NCBI RefSeq assembly: GCF_046298265.1
Contig: NZ_JBKAHK010000004.1
Coordinates: 62,001 to 126,000 of the forward strand
Direction of reading: 5' to 3'
Length of the DNA stretch: 64,000 nucleotides
Source of the DNA: Gillisia xinjiangensis
Lineage (GTDB): Bacteria; Bacteroidota; Bacteroidia; Flavobacteriales; Flavobacteriaceae
Shown here: piece after piece, positions 8,904-18,045 of the stretch
How the letters are laid out: each line of letters starts with the position of its first letter
Position numbering within the stretch: the stretch's first letter is position 1
The notes under the pieces: model-generated
What the model was told of the DNA's origin: nothing
Databases searched by the model: none
The model's input: the letters and a program-made list of their open reading frames with translations, nothing else
Position numbers and translations under genes: made by a program

Positions 8904-9530
8904 ATGAAAACTGAACAGGAATATATAAAAGATCTTTCGGAGATTCGCTTGATGATGGAGCGGTCCACAAAGTTCTTATCCCTAACGGGTTTGTCCGGAA
9001 TTTTAGCAGGAATCTATGCGCTGGCAGGTGCATATTTCGCTTATCGCCTATTCTACGTGAATCCCGGGGACGCCATTTACAATACACTGCCCAGGCTGGA
9101 GAATTCCGACGATATCCTTAATCTTGCATTTCTTGCATTTATAGTTCTGCTTCTTGCAGTAGGAACAGCTATTTATTTATCCTCTAAGAAAGCAACAAAA
9201 AATAATGAAATACTTTGGAACCCGGTGTCGCGCAGGTTAGTGATAAATATGGGTATACCTCTGGTTACGGGAGGAATTTTCATATTGATCATGATCTCAA
9301 AAGGCATTTTTGAATTGATAGCGCCTTTAACTTTGATATTTTATGGCCTGGCACTTATAAATGCAAGTGAATTCACCTTTAAAGATTTGAAATACCTGGG
9401 AATGGTTTTCATCATTTTGGGATTGGTAAGTTCTTATTTCCCTGGTTTAGGGCTCTTGTTCTGGGCAATTGGTTTTGGCCTAATGCATATTATTTATGGT
9501 ATTTACATGCACTTGAGATACGAAAAGTGA
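8904..9530 (+). CDS. Multi-pass membrane protein paired with a winged-helix regulator
   Basis: A 208-residue integral membrane protein. After a short N-terminal cytoplasmic helix (MKTEQEYIKDLSEIRLMMERS) there are about six hydrophobic segments, beginning with LTGLSGILAGIYALAGAYFAY. Its open frame extends upstream to 8799, but a -7 promoter element at 8878-8885 makes 8904 the sensible start. The stop codon overlaps the GTG start of the next gene, a winged-helix regulator, in a GTGA arrangement that implies translational coupling. This pairing is common in flavobacteria. The function is unknown; a sensor or effector partner for the regulator is possible. Confidence 0.8.
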   Translation: MKTEQEYIKDLSEIRLMMERSTKFLSLTGLSGILAGIYALAGAYFAYRLFYVNPGDAIYNTLPRLENSDDILNLAFLAFIVLLLAVGTAIYLSSKKATKNNEILWNPVSRRLVINMGIPLVTGGIFILIMISKGIFELIAPLTLIFYGLALINASEFTFKDLKYLGMVFIILGLVSSYFPGLGLLFWAIGFGLMHIIYGIYMHLRYEK

Positions 9531-9826
9531 AAGCGATAATAGATGGTTTATATAAAGCTTTTGAAAGCAGGGTTAGACTGGGAATCATGTCTATACTCGC
9601 AGTGAACGATACCCTGGATTTTAATGCCTTAAAGGAATATTTAGATGTGACGGACGGTAACCTTGCCAGTCATCTTAAAGGATTGGAGAAAGAGGAGTTT
9701 ATTGGAATGGAAAAATCCTTTGTTGGCAGGAAACCCAATACCAGATATTTTATGACCATAGATGGCAGGAGAGCCTTCGATGCTCATCTTAAAGCACTGG
9801 AAAAATTAATTAAATCGCAGAAATAA
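9527..9826 (+). CDS. Winged helix-turn-helix transcriptional regulator
   Basis: A 99-residue protein made almost wholly of one winged-helix domain. Residues 1-45 (AFESRVRLGIMSILAVNDTLDFNALK) begin the fold, the recognition region is TDGNLASHLKGLEKEEF, and the wing is KSFVGRKPNTRYFMT. This is the MarR/ArsR-like DNA-binding domain type (winged helix DNA-binding, HTH_34-like) usually encoded next to a membrane protein in Bacteroidota. It starts with GTG at 9527, overlapping the preceding stop by four bases. No metal-binding or ligand-binding extension is visible. It probably regulates its own operon, including the DUF4153 gene 24 bp downstream; that is inference. Confidence 0.88.
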   Translation: MKAIIDGLYKAFESRVRLGIMSILAVNDTLDFNALKEYLDVTDGNLASHLKGLEKEEFIGMEKSFVGRKPNTRYFMTIDGRRAFDAHLKALEKLIKSQK

Positions 9827-9850
9827 ACAGATAAAAAACAGATCGGCAAG

Positions 9851-11095
9851 ATGAAAAATGAAATCAAAAACAACCTGGACAATCCTGTACAACTGGAAAA
9901 ACTTTACCGGGACAACAAAGCAAATTTCAAGAGGTCTTTTAACCTTGTTTTTCCCGACATTCAGAAAACAAAATCGGCACAAATTTGGAATGCACGGCTA
10001 AACTTTGAGGGTGAAGAAATATCCTGGGGCACAAATAGGGAATTGATCTTCCTAATTATCGCTTCATTCATGGCAGGATTAATCGCCAAAATACCTGAAT
10101 TCACCGGACTCGATCCCGAATATTTTTATCCCCGAAATATCGCCTTTGTGGTTTTTCCGCTGCTGACGGCTTATTTTGCCTGGAAACAAAAAGTCGGGAC
10201 AAAAAAGCTGGTTATTGTTTCTTCTGTAATTTTGGTTTCTGCCATCTATATAAACCTGCTTCCAAAGGACGATAAAAGCGACACCTTGATCCTGGCATGC
10301 ATTCATCTTCCGTTGCTTTTATGGGCCGGTTTAGGGTTTATGTTCGTTGGCAACCAACCGAATTATCATCAAAAACGTCTGGAATTTCTGAGATTTAATG
10401 GCGACCTGGTGGTAATGACTACAATTTTACTTATTGCAGGGGGCTTAATGACCGGAATTACACTGGGACTATTTGAGCTCATTGATCTTCCCATTGAAGA
10501 ATTCTATTTTAAATACATAGCTATTTGGGGCCTTGCTGCTGCTCCAATAGTTGGAACTTACCTCGTTCGAACAAATCCACAGTTAGTAAACAAGGTTTCT
10601 CCGGTGATCGCGAAGGTTTTTACACCATTATTGCTCATAATGCTTGTAATTTACCTGTTTGCGGTAATTTTTACAGGCAAGGATCCCTATAATGACAGGG
10701 AATTTTTACTGATCTTTAATGTGCTTTTAATTGGGGTTATGGCAATAATCCTGTTCTCCATTGCCGAAACCTCAAAAAACTCCGACAGCAAAATTGGGGC
10801 ACTTACGTTGCTGTGCTTATCAATTGTGACAATTATTGTAAATGGAATTGCACTGTCTGCTATTGTTTTCAGAATTTCAGAATGGGGAATTACCCCAAAC
10901 AGGCTTGCGGTTTTAGGCGGTAACATCCTTATCCTTACAAATCTGCTACTGGTGACTTTCAGGCAATTCCAGGCCATTAAAGACGGTGATAAAGTGGGGA
11001 AGGTTGAAAACAGCATCGCTTCATTTTTGCCGATCTATATTGTATGGGCAATCCTGGTGACTTTTGTATTTCCCGTGCTTTTCAGCTTTAAATGA
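9851..11095 (+). CDS. DUF4153 domain-containing membrane protein
   Basis: A 414-residue integral membrane protein with a short soluble head (NPVQLEKLYRDNKANFKRSFNLVFPD) and about ten hydrophobic segments. The arrangement matches DUF4153, a Bacteroidota family commonly found behind a winged-helix regulator, as here. No enzymatic motif is apparent. It follows the regulator by 24 bp and is probably in the same operon. The next gene begins 19 bp after its stop, which suggests a four-gene operon 8904-11882. Confidence 0.85.
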   Translation: MKNEIKNNLDNPVQLEKLYRDNKANFKRSFNLVFPDIQKTKSAQIWNARLNFEGEEISWGTNRELIFLIIASFMAGLIAKIPEFTGLDPEYFYPRNIAFVVFPLLTAYFAWKQKVGTKKLVIVSSVILVSAIYINLLPKDDKSDTLILACIHLPLLLWAGLGFMFVGNQPNYHQKRLEFLRFNGDLVVMTTILLIAGGLMTGITLGLFELIDLPIEEFYFKYIAIWGLAAAPIVGTYLVRTNPQLVNKVSPVIAKVFTPLLLIMLVIYLFAVIFTGKDPYNDREFLLIFNVLLIGVMAIILFSIAETSKNSDSKIGALTLLCLSIVTIIVNGIALSAIVFRISEWGITPNRLAVLGGNILILTNLLLVTFRQFQAIKDGDKVGKVENSIASFLPIYIVWAILVTFVFPVLFSFK

Positions 11096-11114
11096 TACAA
11101 CACAATTAAATGGA

Positions 11115-11882
11115 ATGGAATATTTTGTAGATAAGAGCTCCGTGGTTCGGGAGATTTGGGGGAAGGGTGACACTATCCTTTTCATCTTCGCAGGTGCATC
11201 TGCAGAATTTGCACTCAGCAAAGCTGTAGACTGGCTGTATTTCACAGGACGCCTTCCTGCCGATCCTCTGGGGAGGCTTTTCTCAACCGTTTCCTACGCC
11301 CGCGCCATTGTGTTTTCCGAAAAACAGGCAGCCTTGCGCGCGATTGATTCCATGGCCGCGATCCATGCGAATGTGGAAGAAAAACGCGGCGCAACTATTC
11401 CTGACTGGGCGTACAGGGATGTCCTCTTTATGCTCATCGATTACTCCATCAGGGCCTTTGAAGTAATGGAACGCAGGTTAAAAAAGGACGAAAAGCAGGA
11501 AGTATTTGAGGTTTTCTACCGCGTTGGTAAAAGGATGGGTTTGATTGGGTTACCCGAAACCTTTGAAGAATGGGAAACGATGCGGCAGGAACACATCAAC
11601 AGGAATCTGCAACACAGCTTTTACACGGATGACCTGTTCAGCCAGTACCGAAAACATCTGGGTTTTGTTCGCTACAGTATCTTGCTGGAAGCACAAACAC
11701 TTGTAGTGCCTAAAAAAGTTCGCGAATTACTTGGCCACCGAAGCTTCTCGCTTTTAAATCCGTTACTTAGACTTTATAAACTGAGTAGAAGTATAAAGGC
11801 AGATTGGCTGCTGAAAGCCCTAATCTTGCCTACCCGATACAAAAATGAGATAAAGGAACTGGATCACCTACCCACCTGGTAA
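11115..11882 (+). CDS. MpaB-like (DUF2236) family oxygenase
   Basis: A 255-residue protein of the DUF2236/MpaB group, whose characterised relatives include heme-dependent oxygenases. The open frame reaches back to 11064, inside the DUF4153 gene. I take the ATG at 11115, just after that gene ends, giving MEYFVDKSSVVREIWGKGDT. Family features visible are SSVVREIWGKGDTILFIFAG at the N-terminus, the central RDVLFMLIDYSIRAFEV helix and the LPETFEEWE segment. The substrate is unknown. It probably ends the operon that starts at 8904 and converges on the operon ending at 11910 with a gap of only 27 bp. Confidence 0.8.
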   Translation: MEYFVDKSSVVREIWGKGDTILFIFAGASAEFALSKAVDWLYFTGRLPADPLGRLFSTVSYARAIVFSEKQAALRAIDSMAAIHANVEEKRGATIPDWAYRDVLFMLIDYSIRAFEVMERRLKKDEKQEVFEVFYRVGKRMGLIGLPETFEEWETMRQEHINRNLQHSFYTDDLFSQYRKHLGFVRYSILLEAQTLVVPKKVRELLGHRSFSLLNPLLRLYKLSRSIKADWLLKALILPTRYKNEIKELDHLPTW

Positions 11883-11909
11883 TTAGTTCCTACAATTTGC
11901 TTTTGAACA

Positions 11910-13646
11910 TCACAGCTTCGGCTCCAGCCATAATCCTCCCATACAGATCAGGAATAACCCAAAGAACCACAGGGGATTTATGGGTTCCGAAGGCCTTGAC
12001 CCCTGCCCTGCTATCTCAGGGCGGTTGAAATAGCGGCGATTATCTTCAAGGGTGTTAAAAGCCGTAAGAACCCTCCAGTGACTTTCTTCTGAAACATAAT
12101 ATTCAAAGATCCCGGAAGTATCTGCCTGGAGGCTCTTCCATCCAGATTGTTTTGGCCAGGTGGTTCCTTTCAAAAGCGTTGGAAAATCAACATCCTGCAT
12201 CAAAGGAATTGTATTTCCATCCTGGTTTTTAAGCGCAACGGAGTCTAAAACCGTTCTTAACCGAAAATTAAAAGGCTCATCCTTATAAGCGATCAGTTGA
12301 TTCGACTCCCACTCTGCAGCAGTGTTTTCTTTCCTGCTGATATGCTCCACCACCTGCGACCATAATTGCTTATATGCCCTGCTATGCCCGTCCAGCAAAA
12401 GCTGGTAAGTATTCGTGAAAACCGAAGTACCCATCCTCCCAGATCCATTTCGTTTATATCCGGACCAAATCATATTATTGGTGGCATGAATGGCTTGCAT
12501 CCCGAAATCATCTTTTAAGGTATAAGGATGAACAGAAAGTTTTATTCCCGGCCATGGTTCCAAACTTACGTCGGAAGTTGTAATCCTCTCAAAATCCAGA
12601 TCTGAAATTCCCGGAGATTTAAAAAAACCATCATCAGCCTGGATAAAAACCCCAAGACCGTTCTCCCGCACCGAGTTTTCTATGGCGCTTATTTGATTTC
12701 CGGGAAGGCTCCGCAAAGAAGCAGCATCTATAATGAGGAGATCAAAAGATTCGAGATTGTTTTCTGTCAGGTTTCCCAGCGGGCTGCGGTCCGTATTAAA
12801 ATATTCATATTTGTAGCGACCTGTTGTAATCTGGCTTCTCACCGTAACACGATGTCCGGCTTCCGACAGGAAATTTTTCAGGTAGCGGGTCTCAAATGTG
12901 GGAAAGCTGTTTATTATCAATATCTGCAAATGTTCTTTTTCGGCTACCTTCACCGGCACCGGATCTGAAGTCAGCATTTCACCCAAAGAATCCTTTTCCA
13001 GCAAAGAAAAAAGGTATCTTCCTTCCACTTTTAATTCGGCCGAAAGCAGGAAAGGTTGTTTTTCTTCCGCATTAAAAACCAGAGAATCAAGTCCGGTTCC
13101 GGCAGGATTCTGCAATATAAGTCGGTTCCCGCTTTTTGGATTTGAATATAATCCCTTCAGCACCAAATTATCCCCAACAAAATTCTCCTGTTCATAGTTC
13201 AGTTTTACGATTCCTTCGGGTGGGTTTCCGGCAAGAAATTTCACTGGAACTTCATCGAGCTGCCACAGGTCATATTTCTTTAGTCCATGACCCAGGATGA
13301 ATACATTTTCAGCAGAGCTTATTTCTTCTGAAATCAATTGTCCCAGGTCATATTCCAGCTGTTTTATTCCTTTATGTGCTTTTTTAAGACTGTCTAACTG
13401 AAAATCTTCAAATCCATCTGTCAGCAGCACAACCTTATTCGAGTTTATATTACCTGGAATTGCCGGTTTTAAAGCGATCAAGATCAAAGAGAAAATAGCT
13501 AAAAATGCCAGTAAAACCTTTATAGCCAAGTGATACTTCCCGGATTGGGACCATTCTTTCCAGATAAAAACAAGCACTAAAATCGCTGCCCCAAAAAAGA
13601 TTGGCAGGATTAAATGTTCATTTAAAAAGGTAAAATTATCTGTCAT
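11910..13646 (-). CDS. VWA-like/glutamine-amidotransferase-like membrane protein of a MoxR operon
   Basis: A 578-residue protein with two N-terminal transmembrane helices (LPIFFGAAILVLVFIW and LLAFLAIFSLILIALK) and one at the very C-terminus (NPLWFFGLFLICMGGLWLEP). The large periplasmic region between has the look of a Bat-type VWA/class I glutamine-amidotransferase-like fold (LQILIINSFPTFETRYL, ESFDLLIIDA). It is the last gene of the MoxR operon and its start overlaps the DUF4175 gene by 11 bases. Such operons are thought to assemble or stabilise envelope protein complexes with the MoxR ATPase. The specific role of this member is unknown. Confidence 0.8.
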   Translation of the reverse strand: MTDNFTFLNEHLILPIFFGAAILVLVFIWKEWSQSGKYHLAIKVLLAFLAIFSLILIALKPAIPGNINSNKVVLLTDGFEDFQLDSLKKAHKGIKQLEYDLGQLISEEISSAENVFILGHGLKKYDLWQLDEVPVKFLAGNPPEGIVKLNYEQENFVGDNLVLKGLYSNPKSGNRLILQNPAGTGLDSLVFNAEEKQPFLLSAELKVEGRYLFSLLEKDSLGEMLTSDPVPVKVAEKEHLQILIINSFPTFETRYLKNFLSEAGHRVTVRSQITTGRYKYEYFNTDRSPLGNLTENNLESFDLLIIDAASLRSLPGNQISAIENSVRENGLGVFIQADDGFFKSPGISDLDFERITTSDVSLEPWPGIKLSVHPYTLKDDFGMQAIHATNNMIWSGYKRNGSGRMGTSVFTNTYQLLLDGHSRAYKQLWSQVVEHISRKENTAAEWESNQLIAYKDEPFNFRLRTVLDSVALKNQDGNTIPLMQDVDFPTLLKGTTWPKQSGWKSLQADTSGIFEYYVSEESHWRVLTAFNTLEDNRRYFNRPEIAGQGSRPSEPINPLWFFGLFLICMGGLWLEPKL

Positions 13647-15852
13647 TCAGCTCCAGTTCTTTTAACAATAATTCATTAATATCTCCTGAAAAAGCTCTTC
13701 TTTTTCCGGGTGTGGGTTCTGTAGTCGGGATCGCTAAAAGCAGTCCGCGCTGTACCTTGACAAACATTTTCGGTTCGTTTTGATCTTTTTCCGATAACCA
13801 TTTAAGGTTTTGCAAAGTCTGCAGATATTTTCCCGGCTCTTCAATGGCTTTCTCGGCCAGTTCATTTCCTGCCTGTTCAAAAAGTTTCCTGTCTTCAGAA
13901 TTAACAGGAAGCTCATCAGCAATTAACTGCTCCAGCCGTATAACCGCTTTTCTGATAAAAGGATAGGATTCCGGTTTTTTGAGATCCTCTTTTTTCTGAA
14001 AATTGGTCACCTCATCAATTTTTCCGGTTAATCGTACTTCTTCCTTGATGGGCGGTGGATCAAACCCAATGCGATGCACATAAATGCGCGCGCTGTTCTT
14101 GATCTCCTGGATCAAACCTAAAGCCTGATATTGGTAAGGCAGAGATTTTTCAGGTTCATACAAACGCAAATACAGTTCGGCATCCCACATAATATTGAGT
14201 GCCTGCCGGAGTTTGCTCCTTAAATTATCCGTGAACAGCGTAGCCGATTCCGGATCGCCGTGATCGTGCAGAAATTCTGATAGCGGGTCTTTCACGTCTT
14301 CCTCATCCTCTTTCTCATGATCGTGTTCCGGTTCTACCAGGTTGTGTTCATTATCCCCATCGTGGTCGTGAGTAAATTCGGCAAGCGGATCTTGCTCCTC
14401 CTCATTTCCCTCATCTACATGCGCTTCCATCCCGCCTTCAGATTCATCGCCCATAAACTGTCCGTATTTCAACCGTAGCGCTTTCTGGTCGAAACCAAGG
14501 TCATTGCTGGTGGAATTAAATTTTGGTTTTGGTAATTTGTTTCGTTGGCTGATAAGCTTTTCGGTATCTATGATCAATTGCCGCTGACTCCTGAAATAAT
14601 CAGGCATAAGCTCAACTCCCAGGGAACTTTCCATAACCGAAGCATAGGAAACGGTGTCCTTAATCACCATAAAATAAGTCTCACTTCGGGATATATTAGC
14701 CACAGGCTGTTTCAGGTCCCTCGCTTCTATGTAAAAATACAGCTCATCCCCGGGTTCCATGTTCATTTGGTCCAGGTCTATTTTCTTTGAAAGTTTCACG
14801 CTTTTTGCTCCCCTTTTAACCGGTTCTTCAAAACTCAGTTTTTCTTCCCTGAATTTCACAGCTTCCCCCGTTCCTTTGCTTACCGTGGCAATAATAAATG
14901 CATCTGCAACTCCAAAATCATCGGTGATCAAAGCGCTGAATTCCACACGTTTTTCATCATCAAAGTTGAAGGAAGAAAATTGCTTAAGTCCATCAACTCC
15001 AATTACAGGGCTTTTATCCGCGATCACTTCTATGGAATACAGTTTAGAAACATAGGAATTTCCAAGTGTATCCATAAATTTAAAATTGTAGAAACCGGAA
15101 GTGTTCAAAACCGAAGTTCCGGAGTAGGAATCCTGCACTGGCTTCATAGGATGGCTGTTTCCCATACTTTCCATAGTGACACTGTCAACTTTAGCGCTGA
15201 ACTTTAATTTCCAGGTTGCCCGGGAACCTTCCACCGCCTGAAGCTCCATTTTTGAAGTAGAATATGAAGAAACGCCGGTATAGTTGGGATAACTGATGAT
15301 TACCTGCTGGCTATCCAAAACAGGTGGATCGGTTTCTGCTGAAGCAGCATCTGTAGGTTCAAAAAGAATGATTTCCTGTTCTTCCGCTGATGTTTGGGAG
15401 GTTTTATAATGATTGGTTAAATTGAACTGATACATTATAAATCCAATTAAAATCAACCCCGAACTGATTAAACCAGCTTTAAAAAGATTGTTTTCCGGTT
15501 TTATACTGCCTGATTTTTCCTTGAGTTCTGCTGAAACTTTTTGCTGCTGAAGTTGTGCCAGTCCGGACAAACTTTCTTGTGGTAACAACAGTAAACCTGT
15601 ACTGTATTCCATAGAACTCAATTTCAGGTCGATATAAGAGCTTACATCTTCCAACTTCAAAGTCCATGGGCGAAGAATAAGCGTGCAAACCGATGCAATC
15701 AGCATAAAAACCACCAGCGTGAGGATAAGATTCAGAAAAAGAAAATAGATCAGCACGGCCGGCCCAATCGCATAGAGGAAGATCTCCATCCAGCGCAGGA
15801 GCTGCCAGCGGTTTTTAAATCGTATTAATATGTCCTTTGCAGCTGTTCTCAT
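13636..15852 (-). CDS. DUF4175-like membrane protein with His/acidic insert
   Basis: A 738-residue protein with a pair of N-terminal transmembrane segments (FLYAIGPAVLIYFLFL and LILTLVVFMLIASVC), another near residue 125 and a long extracytoplasmic part. Its placement in a MoxR/BatA operon fits the large DUF4175-type subunit. Residues about 475-535 form a very acidic, histidine-rich stretch that includes two copies of an 11-residue unit, DPLAEFTHDHD and DPLSEFLHDHG. This stretch could bind divalent metal ions. Its stop codon overlaps the next gene by 11 bases and its start overlaps the BatA-like gene by four, so translation is coupled. No enzymatic motif was seen. Confidence 0.8.
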   Translation of the reverse strand: MRTAAKDILIRFKNRWQLLRWMEIFLYAIGPAVLIYFLFLNLILTLVVFMLIASVCTLILRPWTLKLEDVSSYIDLKLSSMEYSTGLLLLPQESLSGLAQLQQQKVSAELKEKSGSIKPENNLFKAGLISSGLILIGFIMYQFNLTNHYKTSQTSAEEQEIILFEPTDAASAETDPPVLDSQQVIISYPNYTGVSSYSTSKMELQAVEGSRATWKLKFSAKVDSVTMESMGNSHPMKPVQDSYSGTSVLNTSGFYNFKFMDTLGNSYVSKLYSIEVIADKSPVIGVDGLKQFSSFNFDDEKRVEFSALITDDFGVADAFIIATVSKGTGEAVKFREEKLSFEEPVKRGAKSVKLSKKIDLDQMNMEPGDELYFYIEARDLKQPVANISRSETYFMVIKDTVSYASVMESSLGVELMPDYFRSQRQLIIDTEKLISQRNKLPKPKFNSTSNDLGFDQKALRLKYGQFMGDESEGGMEAHVDEGNEEEQDPLAEFTHDHDGDNEHNLVEPEHDHEKEDEEDVKDPLSEFLHDHGDPESATLFTDNLRSKLRQALNIMWDAELYLRLYEPEKSLPYQYQALGLIQEIKNSARIYVHRIGFDPPPIKEEVRLTGKIDEVTNFQKKEDLKKPESYPFIRKAVIRLEQLIADELPVNSEDRKLFEQAGNELAEKAIEEPGKYLQTLQNLKWLSEKDQNEPKMFVKVQRGLLLAIPTTEPTPGKRRAFSGDINELLLKELELNDR

Positions 15853-17147
15853 TGTTTTCTATATGCTGAAAGTCCTCTTTCTGAAATGATAAAAAGCCCC
15901 AGCAGTATCCATAAATATTTAGAGAGATCCATGGTTTGCGAAAAATCCTGAATTTCCACATTTCCTTCAGTAACAGGTTGAAGTTCATTGCTATCCATCA
16001 CTCTCCTGTCATATTCTTTTACTTTTTCCCTCAAATCTTGATGTATTTCCAGCAAGCTTAACAAATGCTCCGGCAAATGCTGTTGGGTGCTGTTTTCAGC
16101 ATTCAGCGAACCGGTGAGGTGAAAAACATTTGCTGCAGCTCCCTGAACTATAATAGAATTAGCAAGGCTGTCCGGTTTAAACGCAAGCAATGGAGCTTCG
16201 GTTTGCGCAACAGGCGCTTCACTTAACCATACAATCAGGTTATATTTTTCGGTTGTCAGAGTATGCAAATCCTGAATTGTCTTCACTCCTATCTTCCTGT
16301 CCAGATAGTTCGAAATCGCCTTGAAGGAAGCGCTGATGTATTTCATTTCAGCAAACCGGGCTTCGTCATAGTTAACTAAAACATTAAGGGAATCGGCTTT
16401 ATTCAGTAACAGCCATTTCTGATTTTCTGAAGAAGATATAAAAACGCTGTCCCTGTTTGCACTTATAACAACCCCATCGCTGTTTAAAGGAAGAAGTTCC
16501 TTTTCAAAACTCAACCTTTGATGATCGCTTTTTACGGAAATCAACTCCAGTTGATCTCCTTTTTGAACAGCTTCTACAACTCCCATTTTTGGTTCCCCCG
16601 GATCCAGAACGATCCAGGTAATATTTTTACTTATTTCCGGACGTTTTCCTCTAAAACCCGAACTAAAAGCATTTGTAAAGATCACAATGCTATCGGTAGC
16701 CAAATCTTCCATTTCACGGGTCAGTTGCCAGTAATTTGGAATACTGACCGCTGTTTCCTCGAATTCCTCCTTTTGATATTCAGGAAAACCCGCTTGCAAC
16801 AGCCTTTTTTCAGCAGCCGTATCCAGCGTATCTATGATCGAACTCACATTTTCATAAGTCAGTAAGGAAGGTTCAATAAGATAGGTTACAGGTATATTTT
16901 TACCTTTTAATTTAAGCTGAGGCGCTGTGAGGATGAGCACAAGGATTGATATTACGAGTAACCGCAGTAGCAGTAGCCATAATTCGTTCAATTTTATACT
17001 GCTGCTCTTTTTGGGGTCAGATTGTTTCAGCAATTGAATACTTCCTGTTTTGATGGTCCTGCCCCCCTTTTTACTCCAGAGATGAATGGCTAAAGGAACG
17101 GCAAGTCCCAATAAAGCCAGGAAATATGTAGGATTCAGGAAGATCAT
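15849..17147 (-). CDS. BatA N-terminal domain membrane protein
   Basis: A 432-residue protein that opens with the BatA N-terminal double-transmembrane domain: FLNPTYFLALLGLAVPLAIHLW, then KLNELWLLLLRLLVISILVLILTAP. A large periplasmic domain and one C-terminal helix (YLWILLGLFIISERGL) follow. The BatA fold anchors aerotolerance-type complexes; MoxR ATPases and DUF58 proteins act with it. It lies two bases after the DUF58 gene and overlaps the DUF4175 start by four bases. The MIDAS signature DxSxS is not evident, so the VWA-like domain may not bind metal. Confidence 0.85.
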   Translation of the reverse strand: MIFLNPTYFLALLGLAVPLAIHLWSKKGGRTIKTGSIQLLKQSDPKKSSSIKLNELWLLLLRLLVISILVLILTAPQLKLKGKNIPVTYLIEPSLLTYENVSSIIDTLDTAAEKRLLQAGFPEYQKEEFEETAVSIPNYWQLTREMEDLATDSIVIFTNAFSSGFRGKRPEISKNITWIVLDPGEPKMGVVEAVQKGDQLELISVKSDHQRLSFEKELLPLNSDGVVISANRDSVFISSSENQKWLLLNKADSLNVLVNYDEARFAEMKYISASFKAISNYLDRKIGVKTIQDLHTLTTEKYNLIVWLSEAPVAQTEAPLLAFKPDSLANSIIVQGAAANVFHLTGSLNAENSTQQHLPEHLLSLLEIHQDLREKVKEYDRRVMDSNELQPVTEGNVEIQDFSQTMDLSKYLWILLGLFIISERGLSAYRKQ

Positions 17148-17148
17148 T

Positions 17149-18045
17149 TTACATCAAATTGTTTCGTTTCTTTAAAAATAGCTGCAGCGCTTCTCCCAAA
17201 TGTTGATCCAGCCGGAAAAGCTGATAACTAACACCCTTAGCAAGCAACGTATCTTTGGTATTCTTAATCATTTCTTCCATGGACTTTAGGTAAGCGCTTT
17301 TTGCTTCTTTGGCATCCACCTTCATTTTCGCACCGGTTTCCAGATCTTCAAAAGTCAGGGTACCTGCGTAGTCGAACTCAAGTTCATTTTTCCCCATTAT
17401 ATGCAGAACCACAACTTCATTTCGGGTGGTTTTCAGGCGATTTATAAAATCGGTTAGTTCCGAAGTGTTTTCATACATATCGGTAATAAAGAAGATGAGT
17501 TCCTTATGACTTCGGTCGTGAAGTTTTTCAGCAGCCATTGGATTCTCCGGCCATGTACCCTCATTTTTGATATTGATAAGTTCAAGCAGCAGTCGGTTAA
17601 AATGCTTTTTTTGAACCCGTGGATACAAGCTGTGCAGGTGGCGGTCATTCAGGGCAAAAAGTCCGACAGCATCTCCTTGATTTTGGGATAAATAGGCTAA
17701 AGAAGCTACTAAAACCCGGACATAATTCATCTTAGCAAGTCCATTTTCCTCGTGCAGCATGGATTTGCTCGAATCCAGGATGAATTTAACGGCAATGTTG
17801 GTCTCTACCTCCGATTGCTTTATGTAATACCTGCCGGATCTGGCGAGCATTTTCCAGTCCAACAACCTAAGATCATCCCCGGGTTCATATCCCCGAAACT
17901 GGCTGAATTCCATTCCCGGCCCCACCCTCCGACTGCGATTAAGCCCGGAAAGATATCCATCCACGGTGACACGGGCAATGAGAGCAAGGCCGCTCACCGT
18001 ATTTATAATTTCAGGTTTTAGTAACTGTTGATAATCCTGCTTCAC
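17149..18045 (-). CDS. DUF58 domain-containing protein
   Basis: A 298-residue cytoplasmic protein carrying the DUF58 signature GYEPGDDLRLLDWKMLARSG near residues 53-72. A VWA-like fold follows, with DSSKS near residue 91 as the MIDAS start (FILDSSKSMLHEE). DUF58 proteins are partners of MoxR AAA+ ATPases. It starts one base after the stop of the MoxR gene and ends one base before the BatA-like gene, so all are surely one transcript. The biological target of the complex is not evident from sequence. Confidence 0.92.
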   Translation of the reverse strand: MKQDYQQLLKPEIINTVSGLALIARVTVDGYLSGLNRSRRVGPGMEFSQFRGYEPGDDLRLLDWKMLARSGRYYIKQSEVETNIAVKFILDSSKSMLHEENGLAKMNYVRVLVASLAYLSQNQGDAVGLFALNDRHLHSLYPRVQKKHFNRLLLELINIKNEGTWPENPMAAEKLHDRSHKELIFFITDMYENTSELTDFINRLKTTRNEVVVLHIMGKNELEFDYAGTLTFEDLETGAKMKVDAKEAKSAYLKSMEEMIKNTKDTLLAKGVSYQLFRLDQHLGEALQLFLKKRNNLM

